Shown here: positions 49,399 through 57,337 of the stretch, one piece after another
How the letters are laid out: the number at the start of each line of letters is the position of its first letter
How positions within the stretch are numbered: position 1 is the first letter of the stretch
Assembly: GCA_902476355.1 (NCBI GenBank)
Contig: CABSCS010000006.1
Coordinates: 21,960 to 85,959 of the forward strand
From: UMGS2069 sp900557585
GTDB taxonomy: Bacteria; Bacillota; Clostridia; Christensenellales; UBA1242
DNA length: 64,000 bases
Direction: 5' to 3'
Position numbers and translations under genes: made by a program
The notes under the pieces: model-generated
The model's database searches: none
What the model was told of the DNA's origin: nothing
What the model saw: only the letters and a program-made list of their open reading frames with translations

Positions 49399-49499
49399 GT
49401 TTGAAAAAGAAAAGTGTTTTGTGTGAAAATGTAAAAAGTTTTGAAAATTTGATTTTCTTTTTGCATTTTTGCTAGGAACAAAAAGATGTGTGTTGGCTA

Positions 49500-49528
49500 T
49501 TGAAATGTTGCATAAAGTGTGATATAAT
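49500..49528 (+). promoter_or_regulatory. Promoter of ParB/Srx-like gene
   Basis: TTGAAA (49500-49505), 17 bp, TATAAT (49523-49528) with extended TGA. Confidence 0.8.
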
Positions 49529-49557
49529 ATTATCATATAAATATGAGGGGAAAACAA

Positions 49558-51366
49558 ATGGAAAAAAATGAAAAAATCCAACTTCTTGAATCATTTCTTC
49601 GAAGCCGTGGGCTTTCGCTTGACGACCCAGATGTTAAAAAATTTTTCTTTGAACAAAGAAAAACAAGACACAGTGCAACACTTGAAAACCGCAAAATGAA
49701 ACTTGCCTATGGCCCAATTGAACCAGCGATATACCGAATTGACCCAATCCAATTCATGAATAGTGGCTATCTTAACGATGAAGACACTTCTTCAATCATG
49801 GACTGGCTGATGTATTCTAACTATGAAGACAATCCTTTGGTTTTCAACAATCTTGGAAAAGACCAAACCGAAATTCGCCGTTCTTTTGAAGAGAGAAGAA
49901 GAACTGCTAGTCCAGCATATATGGATGCCGAGGGTTATGTTTATAATGGTGAAGACGGAAACCACCGTTTGCTTTCGCTTATGATAAACCAATTTGTTGA
50001 CTATGCAAGTTGCAAAAACAGCGAAGAAAGACAAGCGGTTAAAGATAAATATAGCTTGATTTTGGAAGTGTCTTTGCCACACGACAAAGAACTTTGTGAC
50101 CTTCTTGAAACCGAAAGAAACTGTGTAATGGATTTTAAAACCGACGAAAATGCTGACGATTTCATTCCATATGCTGTCAGAGCGTTCCGCCAATTGCATA
50201 AAGGCGCATCAGACACCTATTTGGCATCATATGACAAACAAACTGGCACATATCACTATGATTTCAACGGAACAAAATTTGTTGGTGATTGCGAAAGTTT
50301 GAAAAACTTTTTGAAAAACAAAAAACATGAAGCCATGCCAATCATGCTTTGGTCAGACGGAAAAGAATCATATTTGTCATATAACAACTTTGTTGTTAAG
50401 TCTGAAAACAAACAATTTCTTGAAAAAAGACTTGCAAACATGCGTGCTTCTTCTGGAACCGCAAAAAACATGCCAAGAACTTCATATATGATTGTTTTTG
50501 ACGCAGACAAAGAAAGATATGACATTACAATTCCATCACTCAACATTCCAGAAGGAAACGGAAAGGCAAAAATGGATGTTGTAAGATTTTTGCAAGACTT
50601 TACAAATATTCTTGAAAATGATCGTTTCTTTGAACTTTCAGAAACAAACCCAAAAAACGTTGAAAAAGAATGTGATGACGGAAGAATGGGAAGAGCAATG
50701 TATGTTCCAGAAACCCGCTTTGAAAACCTTTCTGCCGAAGAATATGCCTATGTTGCACAAATTTTGAAAGAGAATGAAGGATATATCCTCAGTCGCCTTA
50801 ATGTTTTGAACAATGCCGATGAGTTGCAAGTTGTTGCAAACGAAATTGTAGAGTTGCTTCCAACAATGGACTTTACAAACGAGTCACTTCGAAGCATTTC
50901 TGCTGGAATTTTGAGAAACCCAAGAACTGCTGGTGCAAAAAGTGCTGTTCAACAGGCTCGCAACACCTTTAATTTTGGAAAAACAATGGCTCAATGGGGC
51001 TATGGAAAGTTGCGCAATGAGTTTGATGAAATTGAAGCAATCGAGTCCGACGTTGTGCGCATGCCACAATATATCGAGATTGCGGGCATTCATGAACAAC
51101 AACGTAAAATAGAAGAACATTTTGCTTCTGCTCGTGTGTTCGGAGAGGAAAGCCTTGGCTATTTGCAAGATTTGTCGGTTGATATTGATAATTTGATTGC
51201 AAAACTTGAAGGCATTGCACGCCTCACAAAAAATCCAAAACTTATTCGCATTGTCAACGACCTTATTGATATGCTTGAAAGAGATGCTTCTGCTTGTTCA
51301 AACATGATTTCTGCGATTTATGCAAAAAAGCGCAAAAAAATTGAGGTTGAAGACGAAAAACAATAA
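49558..51366 (+). CDS. Large protein with ParB/Srx-like motif, unknown
   Basis: 602 residues, no family recognised overall. Residues ~50-150 resemble a ParB/sulfiredoxin-type domain: IDPIQFMNSGYL, DNPLVFNNLGKDQTEI and especially GYVYNGEDGNHRLLSLMI, where DGNHR corresponds to the ParB GxHR nucleotide-binding motif. The middle (200-400) is mixed alpha/beta, the C-terminal 200 residues are helical and end in a basic/acidic tail. No helix-turn-helix, membrane segment or nuclease motif is obvious. ATG 49558 has GAGGGG 7 nt upstream. Monocistronic. A CTPase or DNA-linked role is only a suggestion. Confidence 0.75.
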   Translation: MEKNEKIQLLESFLRSRGLSLDDPDVKKFFFEQRKTRHSATLENRKMKLAYGPIEPAIYRIDPIQFMNSGYLNDEDTSSIMDWLMYSNYEDNPLVFNNLGKDQTEIRRSFEERRRTASPAYMDAEGYVYNGEDGNHRLLSLMINQFVDYASCKNSEERQAVKDKYSLILEVSLPHDKELCDLLETERNCVMDFKTDENADDFIPYAVRAFRQLHKGASDTYLASYDKQTGTYHYDFNGTKFVGDCESLKNFLKNKKHEAMPIMLWSDGKESYLSYNNFVVKSENKQFLEKRLANMRASSGTAKNMPRTSYMIVFDADKERYDITIPSLNIPEGNGKAKMDVVRFLQDFTNILENDRFFELSETNPKNVEKECDDGRMGRAMYVPETRFENLSAEEYAYVAQILKENEGYILSRLNVLNNADELQVVANEIVELLPTMDFTNESLRSISAGILRNPRTAGAKSAVQQARNTFNFGKTMAQWGYGKLRNEFDEIEAIESDVVRMPQYIEIAGIHEQQRKIEEHFASARVFGEESLGYLQDLSVDIDNLIAKLEGIARLTKNPKLIRIVNDLIDMLERDASACSNMISAIYAKKRKKIEVEDEKQ

Positions 51367-51379
51367 TATAAAAAGATAA

Positions 51380-51408
51380 AAACACTCTGCAATTGCAGGG
51401 TGTTTTTT
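51380..51408 (+). terminator. Terminator of ParB/Srx-like gene
   Basis: AACACTCTGCA / TGCAGGGTGTT (centre AT) followed by T5. Confidence 0.8.
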
Positions 51409-51546
51409 GTTTGACAGAACTTTTTGTTTGTGCAAAAATATAAAAATAAAAATTCATGCATGTTTTTGTGCGTTGTTGCAAAAAATAGGCATATGAAACT
51501 TGCATGCATATTTTTGTGTTTATTTTGCATTTTTAATGGGGGATAT

Positions 51547-51960
51547 ATGAGATTTGACAATTTGACCGACTCTTTCAGAGTTGCAAACAAAATGATTGTT
51601 TCCTTTTCTGGAACCGACTATGTTTTTGAAAAAGGAAATGATAAGTTTGAGAAAGTGATTTTGGCGCTTGAAAAAATTGTTGTAGATTCGCACGAGATGC
51701 CTGCTTTTGGCGTAAGTCTAGACGAGGAAGCACGCAAAGAGAAAAATAAAGGAATTTGGATTGAACTGCTTTTCGACAGCCCATGCAAACATGATGGCAT
51801 GGACTTTGAAAGTTTGCTTATCAAGGTTGAAAAAGAGGACTATGCCTTCAATCTGATTCGAAAATATAATGGCAAATATGAGGGCAGATGCTTCCATTTG
51901 TCGCTTGCTTCGTCAACAAAGCAACTTTATGACGCGGTTGAAAGTTTAAGCAAACAATAA
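51547..51960 (+). CDS. Small cytosolic protein, unknown
   Basis: 137 residues without signal peptide, membrane segment or known motif; mixed alpha/beta composition with GIWIELLFDSPCKHDGMDFESL in the middle. ATG 51547 is preferred because GGGGGAT lies 5-10 nt upstream; the frame is open from 51424 but that part has odd composition (Cys, Phe, Lys) and overlaps the preceding terminator region. No clear promoter. No terminator hairpin was found before the adhesin promoter. Confidence 0.65.
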   Translation: MRFDNLTDSFRVANKMIVSFSGTDYVFEKGNDKFEKVILALEKIVVDSHEMPAFGVSLDEEARKEKNKGIWIELLFDSPCKHDGMDFESLLIKVEKEDYAFNLIRKYNGKYEGRCFHLSLASSTKQLYDAVESLSKQ

Positions 51961-52033
51961 AAATTGTTTGCTTTTTCTCTTTATACTGGAAAAATAAACA
52001 CATGTGTGTTATTGAATAAATATAAAAAATTGT

Positions 52034-52064
52034 TTGACAAACATGGGGATTTGTGCAATATAAT
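52034..52064 (+). promoter_or_regulatory. Promoter of BspA-like adhesin
   Basis: TTGACA (52034-52039), 19 bp, TATAAT (52059-52064). Both boxes are consensus, the spacing is long. Confidence 0.65.
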
Positions 52065-52083
52065 ATACTTGTAAAAGTATATT
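52062..52083. promoter_or_regulatory. Inverted repeat in the adhesin leader
   Basis: AATATACTT-GTAA-AAGTATATT, perfect 9-bp arms between the -10 box and the GGGGAGG ribosome site; operator or 5' hairpin. Confidence 0.5.
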
Positions 52084-52098
52084 AGGGGAGGCTGTCGT

Positions 52099-52443
52099 TT
52101 GAAAATGCTAAAAAACGGAAAGTTTTCAAAATTTTTGTTATCAATTTTCTTGCCACTTGTTTTTCTTTCGATTGGTTTTTTCTCTTTTGGTGCAATAAGC
52201 ACCGCTCTTGCAATGCCAGAACCTGAAGATCATAATGTTACTGATGGTGGAGCATTTTATATTGGTAACAATTCAACTTTCACAATGACAACGGGAACAA
52301 TTTCTGGATTTTCCACAAGTTCTTATGGTGGCGGTGTATATGTTGCAAATGGTGGAACTTTTAACATGTCTGGTGGCTCTATTTTGGGAACACTGCAACA
52401 AAAGGTGGGTCTCAAATTTATAGCCATGGAACTTTCACAATGA
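52099..52443 (+). CDS. BspA-like adhesin, N-terminal piece before a frameshift
   Basis: 114 residues. Signal peptide (KFLLSIFLPLVFLSIGFFSFGAISTALA) followed by Gly/Thr-rich beta-helix-type repeats (GGAFYIGNNSTFTMTTGTI, GGGVYVANGGTFNMSGGSI). From about base 52386 the +1-shifted frame continues the same repeat (GNTATKGGSQIYSHGTFTMTGG), while this frame turns into unrelated LQQKVGLKF and stops at 52443. One base (probably an A in GGGAAACACTGC) is missing relative to an intact gene. TTG 52099 is the likely start: GGAGG is 7 nt upstream, against 13 nt for ATG 52105. Confidence 0.75.
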   Translation: MKMLKNGKFSKFLLSIFLPLVFLSIGFFSFGAISTALAMPEPEDHNVTDGGAFYIGNNSTFTMTTGTISGFSTSSYGGGVYVANGGTFNMSGGSILGTLQQKVGLKFIAMELSQ

Positions 52444-55400
52444 CTGGTGGAACAATTGGAAAAAATGGGACAACAGCTTCTGAAAGTGGGATATACAATC
52501 AGGGTGAAATGAACCTTTATGGTGGAACGATTTATGAAGGCATTTTTTCTGCATATGCAACTTTGTCAACAAAAATGGCTTGCAACATTCAAGGAACAAT
52601 CACTCTTCCAAATGATGAATCTATGACTGTTGAAGACTATGCAGGAACAACCCCCTCATATACAATTGTAATAAGTTCAAATCGTGCACCTGGCAAAATT
52701 GTAACATTAAAAGGCAGTTCGACAGAGCCTGATGTTTCGAAACTTAACATTTCTGGATATAACACAAGCAAATATGTTGTGAAAGCAGTAAAAGATTCTT
52801 CTGGAAACTGGACTGTTGCTCTTGCAAATAATTCTTTTGAGTTTCCATCAGACTGGAAAACTCAAGTTGCTTCAACAACCTATATGACAACAACTGTAAC
52901 TCCATCAAACATAACAAAAATTCAGTTTGTTGCAACAGTTCCAAGTGGCTACACCAAGATTGGAACCCTTTCAACAGGTCTTCCAGTTTATAAGGGAACA
53001 ACAGCAACCGACATTGCTTTTGTTGGAAAAAAGATTTTTGCACCAGCAGATTCATCTCAATTGTTCTATAATTTATCAAAATTAACAACTTTAGATATGA
53101 GTGTTTTTAACACATCAAATGTTACTAACATGAGTGCTATGTTTTCTAACTGTTCAGCATTAACAAGTCTAAATGTGAGCGGATTTAACACATCAAATGT
53201 TACTGGCATGAGATCTATGTTTAATGGCTGTTCAGCATTAACAAGTTTAGATGTGAGCGGATTTAACACATCAAATGTTACTTACATGTATTCAATGTTT
53301 TATAACTGTTCAGCATTAACAAGTCTAGATGTGAGCAACTTTGATACATCTAAAGTTACAAACATGGGTATAATGTTTTATAATTGTAAAGCATTAACAA
53401 GTCTAAACGTAAGCAGTTTTAACACAACTAAAGTTACTTACATGAGAGCTATGTTTTCTAACTGTTCAGCATTAACAAGCCTAGATGTGAGAGGATTTAA
53501 CACATCAAATGTAACAAACATGAATTCTATGTTTCGTGATTGTTCAGCATTAACAAGTCTAGATGTGAGCGGATTTGATACATCAAAAGTTACAGACATG
53601 ATTTCTATGTTTAATAACTGTTCAGCATTAACAAGTCTAGATGTGAGCGGATTTAGCACATCAAATGTTACTGACATGGATTCTATGTTTTATTACTGTA
53701 AAACATTAACGAGCCTAGATGTGAGAGGATTTAACACATCAAATGTAACCAATATGAAAAGTATGTTTTTAAACTGTTCAGCATTAACAAGTCTTGATCT
53801 TTCAAGTTTTAATATGGCTAAAGTTAATGTTTCAGATAATATGCTTAACTTTGGAACGTCAAACAAAATTGAAACCTTGAAAACCCCATATAACAACTCT
53901 TCGGTAATTGCAATCACAACAGGTTCAACACTTTATAACGAAGACACTGGGGTGGTTGTTACAACTGTTCCGGCAAACACAACAAAGAGTTTGACATATA
54001 CTAATGTTCCGCCATTCAAAACATTTCCAACAACTTGGAAAACTGAAATTGCTTCTTCAACCTATATGACTTCGACGGTTACAGTTTCAAGCATTCAAAA
54101 CATTGTTTTCCCAACAACACTTAATGGAGCATACACAAAAATTGGAACACTTTCAACCGGAATAGACGTTTATAAAAGTGTTTATAATTCAGGTTATATT
54201 GCATTCTATACCGGAAAGAAAATTTATATGCCAGCAAATTGCACACAACTTTTCTATGGTTTGAATGTTGAAAAAATGTCTTTTGAAAGCGTTGACACAA
54301 CAAAAACAACCAACATGTCACAAATGTTTGCAAACTGCACAAGCATGAAGATTCTTGATTTGTCAACTTTTAACATGGCAAATGTTTCAACCGTAACAAA
54401 CATGCTCAACTTTGGAACAACTGGTGCTCTTGGCAGAATTTTGACGCCATATGGCAACAAAACGGCAGTTGCAATCACAGCAAGTTCAACACTATATGAC
54501 ACTTCAACAGATTTAAGCGCAACTGGCGTTTTGGCAAACTCAACAGCAAGCAAAACACTTGCAAAAAAAGTTACAGTAACTTTCAATCCATATAATGGAT
54601 CAGCAGTTTCTCCGAGCACCTATACAAAATATTATGGAGAGAGATTTGGAAGTTCATATCCAACAACATCTCGTCCGGATTATACGTTTGAAGGTTGGTA
54701 TACCGAGATTTCAGGGGGATCAAGCATTGACACATATACCCTTGTTGGTGACACAACTTTCTATGCTCACTGGGCAAGCTCGTCTAGTGGTGGTGGAACG
54801 GGTGGTGGCGGAACAACGGATCCAGAACCATCTCTTCCAAGCATATTTGAAAGACGCCATGAAACAAGCCAACTTGATGGTGAAACCATAGGTGAAGGAT
54901 CAGTTGCAGATTTATTTGATATTTTCAATTCACAACTTTCAAACACATTTGAAGCCACCGATGTTAAAATTTTCTCGGTTGTTTCGCCTTTAAACTCAAA
55001 CATGGACTCTGAATATGAGGTTTTGGACAGTTATGGCTCATCTGGCGGAATAGAGGCGGTTCGTCTTTCAAACGACGGTAGCAGATATGGTTTTCTTGCA
55101 AATGAATGGATAATGGGGCTTTACAATAACATCTCAAATATTGGCTTTGATCAATGGTATTATTTTGATTCTATGATCTTTTCAAAGCTTGGTGAGATGT
55201 TCCCAAAACTTGAAATTCTTGATCTTCGTGGACTTGACACTTCGTTTACGACTTTCTCTTTCAGAATTCCAGATTCAGTTCGAATTGTTATTGTTCCTGA
55301 AGACGGATGCGCTGCGACACTTGTCTCGAATAATTATATTCAATTTATCTATGGTGATGGACAAACAGCGCAAACAAACATATATGGTGGGGCATATGCG

Positions 55401-56078
55401 GCTGGTTCAATGGGACAAATTACAACAACGATTGACACTATCATTTCAGACAATATTCCTGAAAATGATATGAACGGCATATATGGTTTTGCAATCATTT
55501 CAACAGAATGTCCAGAGCAATATAATGATTATAAATTTGTAAATGAATATTGTCAAATTGAGAATGAAGTATATTTGTGCCTGGTTGAATATACAGACTC
55601 ATTCATAGAAAAATTTGGCTCTTCTGGTGGAAACATATATTTGGCTCTTGTAAGTTACACAAGCCCTATATGGATTACTCAACGATTTGTTGATTATGGT
55701 GGATTTACAAACTTCCCAGGTGCGGGTAACATGGATTATGCGGACTTCAGAGGTCTTTCAGTAACTCCAAATGATTATGTTCATGATATGGCACAATATT
55801 TAGAAGTGATGAGCATCTCACAAAGCCTTATTCTTCCGGTTAGATATGCTGATGGTGGTGTTAATATTGAAACAAATTCAACAATATATAACGCAGATGG
55901 AACAGTCCACACATTCCTTTCAACAGGATCAGATGAAAACAGCGGACTTGAAATTGCTCGCACAAAACTTTATAATGTGACAGCGGAAGACGTTGACCTT
56001 TATATTGACGACAAAAAGTGGTTCGACCCAAGAAAAAACAAAATTCAAATTAAAACCCAAAACGATGGGGAAGAATAA
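52440..56078 (+). CDS. BspA-like (DUF285) leucine-rich-repeat adhesin, main piece
   Basis: 1212 residues as read from ATG 52440, though the frame is open and homologous from ~52386 and belongs to the upstream signal-peptide piece; the joint protein would be ~1325 residues. Order: end of the Gly-rich repeat; ten DUF285-type repeats (LTSLDVSGFNTSNVT-xMxSMFxNCSA) at ~215-460; a second, decayed DUF285 block near 555-670; a Listeria-Bacteroides (InlB B-type) repeat near 715-785 (VTFNPYNG ... FEGWYTE ... TFYAHW); a Ser/Gly linker; a large C-terminal domain of unknown fold. No LPxTG. Such proteins are surface adhesins. Terminator follows. Confidence 0.85.
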   Translation: MTGGTIGKNGTTASESGIYNQGEMNLYGGTIYEGIFSAYATLSTKMACNIQGTITLPNDESMTVEDYAGTTPSYTIVISSNRAPGKIVTLKGSSTEPDVSKLNISGYNTSKYVVKAVKDSSGNWTVALANNSFEFPSDWKTQVASTTYMTTTVTPSNITKIQFVATVPSGYTKIGTLSTGLPVYKGTTATDIAFVGKKIFAPADSSQLFYNLSKLTTLDMSVFNTSNVTNMSAMFSNCSALTSLNVSGFNTSNVTGMRSMFNGCSALTSLDVSGFNTSNVTYMYSMFYNCSALTSLDVSNFDTSKVTNMGIMFYNCKALTSLNVSSFNTTKVTYMRAMFSNCSALTSLDVRGFNTSNVTNMNSMFRDCSALTSLDVSGFDTSKVTDMISMFNNCSALTSLDVSGFSTSNVTDMDSMFYYCKTLTSLDVRGFNTSNVTNMKSMFLNCSALTSLDLSSFNMAKVNVSDNMLNFGTSNKIETLKTPYNNSSVIAITTGSTLYNEDTGVVVTTVPANTTKSLTYTNVPPFKTFPTTWKTEIASSTYMTSTVTVSSIQNIVFPTTLNGAYTKIGTLSTGIDVYKSVYNSGYIAFYTGKKIYMPANCTQLFYGLNVEKMSFESVDTTKTTNMSQMFANCTSMKILDLSTFNMANVSTVTNMLNFGTTGALGRILTPYGNKTAVAITASSTLYDTSTDLSATGVLANSTASKTLAKKVTVTFNPYNGSAVSPSTYTKYYGERFGSSYPTTSRPDYTFEGWYTEISGGSSIDTYTLVGDTTFYAHWASSSSGGGTGGGGTTDPEPSLPSIFERRHETSQLDGETIGEGSVADLFDIFNSQLSNTFEATDVKIFSVVSPLNSNMDSEYEVLDSYGSSGGIEAVRLSNDGSRYGFLANEWIMGLYNNISNIGFDQWYYFDSMIFSKLGEMFPKLEILDLRGLDTSFTTFSFRIPDSVRIVIVPEDGCAATLVSNNYIQFIYGDGQTAQTNIYGGAYAAGSMGQITTTIDTIISDNIPENDMNGIYGFAIISTECPEQYNDYKFVNEYCQIENEVYLCLVEYTDSFIEKFGSSGGNIYLALVSYTSPIWITQRFVDYGGFTNFPGAGNMDYADFRGLSVTPNDYVHDMAQYLEVMSISQSLILPVRYADGGVNIETNSTIYNADGTVHTFLSTGSDENSGLEIARTKLYNVTAEDVDLYIDDKKWFDPRKNKIQIKTQNDGEE
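53084..53785 (+). repeat. Nine tandem 78-bp repeats (DUF285)
   Basis: AACAAG/C landmarks recur at 53084, 53162, 53240, 53318, 53396, 53474, 53552, 53630, 53708 and 53786, a strict 78-bp period encoding 26-residue units. Units are similar at the DNA level (TTAACAAGTCTAGATGTGAG), so copy number may vary by recombination. Confidence 0.92.
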
Positions 56079-56080
56079 CA

Positions 56081-56114
56081 AAAAAAGATAGCAAAACAAT
56101 TTGCTATCTTTTTT
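56081..56114 (+). terminator. Terminator of adhesin gene
   Basis: AAAAAAGATAGCAAA-ACAA-TTTGCTATCTTTTTT; long symmetrical stem. Confidence 0.9.
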
Positions 56115-56365
56115 GTTGCATATTTTTTTTGATGCTTTTTATATTTTTTATGAAGATTTTTTATATAATTTTACATGGAAAAATATGTATCAAATTTATT
56201 TTTAGTTGATTGACATATAAAGTGTTGGTTGGATTGACGCGTTTAAAATATTTTTATTTTTATATGTTGTTTGTTTTCTGTGTAATTTTCCCCATGCCTC
56301 TATTTATGGGAAAATATTTCCATGGGGCAAGATTTTGAAAGAGTGGGAGAGAAAAAATGCGCAAA
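56115..56365. other. Intergenic stretch without a gene
   Basis: A/T-rich; no coding region. It holds an inverted repeat CCCCATG (56290-56296) / CATGGGG (56321-56327) enclosing the near-palindrome ATGGGAAAATATTTCCAT. No matching promoter was convincing. Confidence 0.5.
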
Positions 56366-56391
56366 AGAAAACCACCAAGTTTTGGTGGTTT
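56366..56391 (-). terminator. Terminator of methyltransferase gene
   Basis: On the reverse strand AAACCACCAA-AAC-TTGGTGGTTTT, 7 nt past the stop, then CTTTT. Confidence 0.7.
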
Positions 56392-56397
56392 GGTTTA

Positions 56398-57141
56398 TTA
56401 TTTTTTAGCAATAACGTGAATGCGATTTCTTGCTTCTAAGTTTGAAACTGGTGAAAGAGAGAAGTCGCAAAGTTCAATTGTTTTGAAACCTGCTTTTTTG
56501 AGGGCTTCAACAATTTCGGCATTTTCGAAATAGGCATCAACAACAATGTCGAAAGTTTTTGAATAGAGACCTTCGTCATTTTTCATATAATAAATTTCGT
56601 TGATAATGCACTTGTTGTCCATTCCTTTTTTGATTGAACGAACATGATCCATTTCTTGACCTTCTTCAAAAGAAACTTCATTCCAGTTTTCAAGTTTATT
56701 TTTTGTGTAAAAGTCGAACATGAAAATTCCGTTTTTTGCAAGGCTTGCATAGGCATTTTTGAACAACTCTTGCCAGCCAGAGAACTTTTCAATCATGTTC
56801 ACCATGTCGTGGTTGCAAGTTACAAGGTCGAACTTTGTTTTTGGTTTGAAAGCATAAATTTCTTTGGTCAAAGAAACATTCAGTTCTGGGTGAAGAACTT
56901 TTGAATATTCAACCATGCTTTTTGCAACTTCGGTTCCTTCTCCTGCAATTCCTTGCTTTGCAAGATATGTTAAAAATTCGCCAGTTCCTGAGCAAAGGTC
57001 AAGACAGGTTTTTGGTGAAAGTTTATTTTTCTTTAAATATGCAACAAGATTGTTTGCAAGTTGAAATGAAAATGCGCCTTGGTCTGCGCTCCATGCAGCC
57101 GCATAGTTCTTGTCAAAAGATTGTGAAACATATGGTTCCAT
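56398..57141 (-). CDS. Class I SAM-dependent methyltransferase
   Basis: 247 residues. Motif I CLDLCSGTGEFLTYLAKQG near residue 45 binds S-adenosylmethionine; FDLVTCNHDMVNMI near 103 and AKNGIFMFDFYT near 133 are the usual post-motifs. The C-terminal half is beta-rich, ending IELCDFSLSPVSNLEARNRIHVIAKK, as in small-molecule or tRNA-type orphan methyltransferases. Substrate cannot be told. GGAGG is 8 nt before the ATG at 57141. Divergent from dinB; own terminator. Confidence 0.88.
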   Translation of the reverse strand: MEPYVSQSFDKNYAAAWSADQGAFSFQLANNLVAYLKKNKLSPKTCLDLCSGTGEFLTYLAKQGIAGEGTEVAKSMVEYSKVLHPELNVSLTKEIYAFKPKTKFDLVTCNHDMVNMIEKFSGWQELFKNAYASLAKNGIFMFDFYTKNKLENWNEVSFEEGQEMDHVRSIKKGMDNKCIINEIYYMKNDEGLYSKTFDIVVDAYFENAEIVEALKKAGFKTIELCDFSLSPVSNLEARNRIHVIAKK

Positions 57142-57169
57142 TTGGGTTTCCTCCGCTTGTTTATATGGC

Positions 57170-57178
57170 TATTATAGC
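57170..57178 (-). promoter_or_regulatory. Extended -10 promoter of methyltransferase
   Basis: Reverse strand TGCTATAAT; no good -35 box. Confidence 0.5.
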
Positions 57179-57301
57179 ACATGTGTTTTTAAAAGAAAAA
57201 CTTTTTTCAAGCAATAAACAAATTTTTTTGGTTTGTTTATCATATATTTTTGAAATTTTTATCCAAAATATACAAAAAAATCGTGAAATTATGAAAAATT
57301 G

Positions 57302-57331
57302 TTGCGTTCGAACATATGTTTGATATATAAT
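57302..57331 (+). promoter_or_regulatory. Promoter of dinB (leaderless)
   Basis: TTGCGT (57302-57307), 18 bp, TATAAT (57326-57331), then 6 nt to ATG 57338. The bases GTTCGAACATATGTTTGA around 57307-57323 also contain GAACATATGTTT, near the LexA box form of Firmicutes (GAAC-N4-GTTC-like), lying between -35 and -10. Confidence 0.7.
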
Positions 57332-57337
57332 AAAACC

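Noticed and set aside
53084..53785. Regular 78-bp repeats as a possible CRISPR array
   Set aside because: The repeats are fully coding in one frame (26-residue DUF285 units), have no unique spacers and lie inside an adhesin gene.
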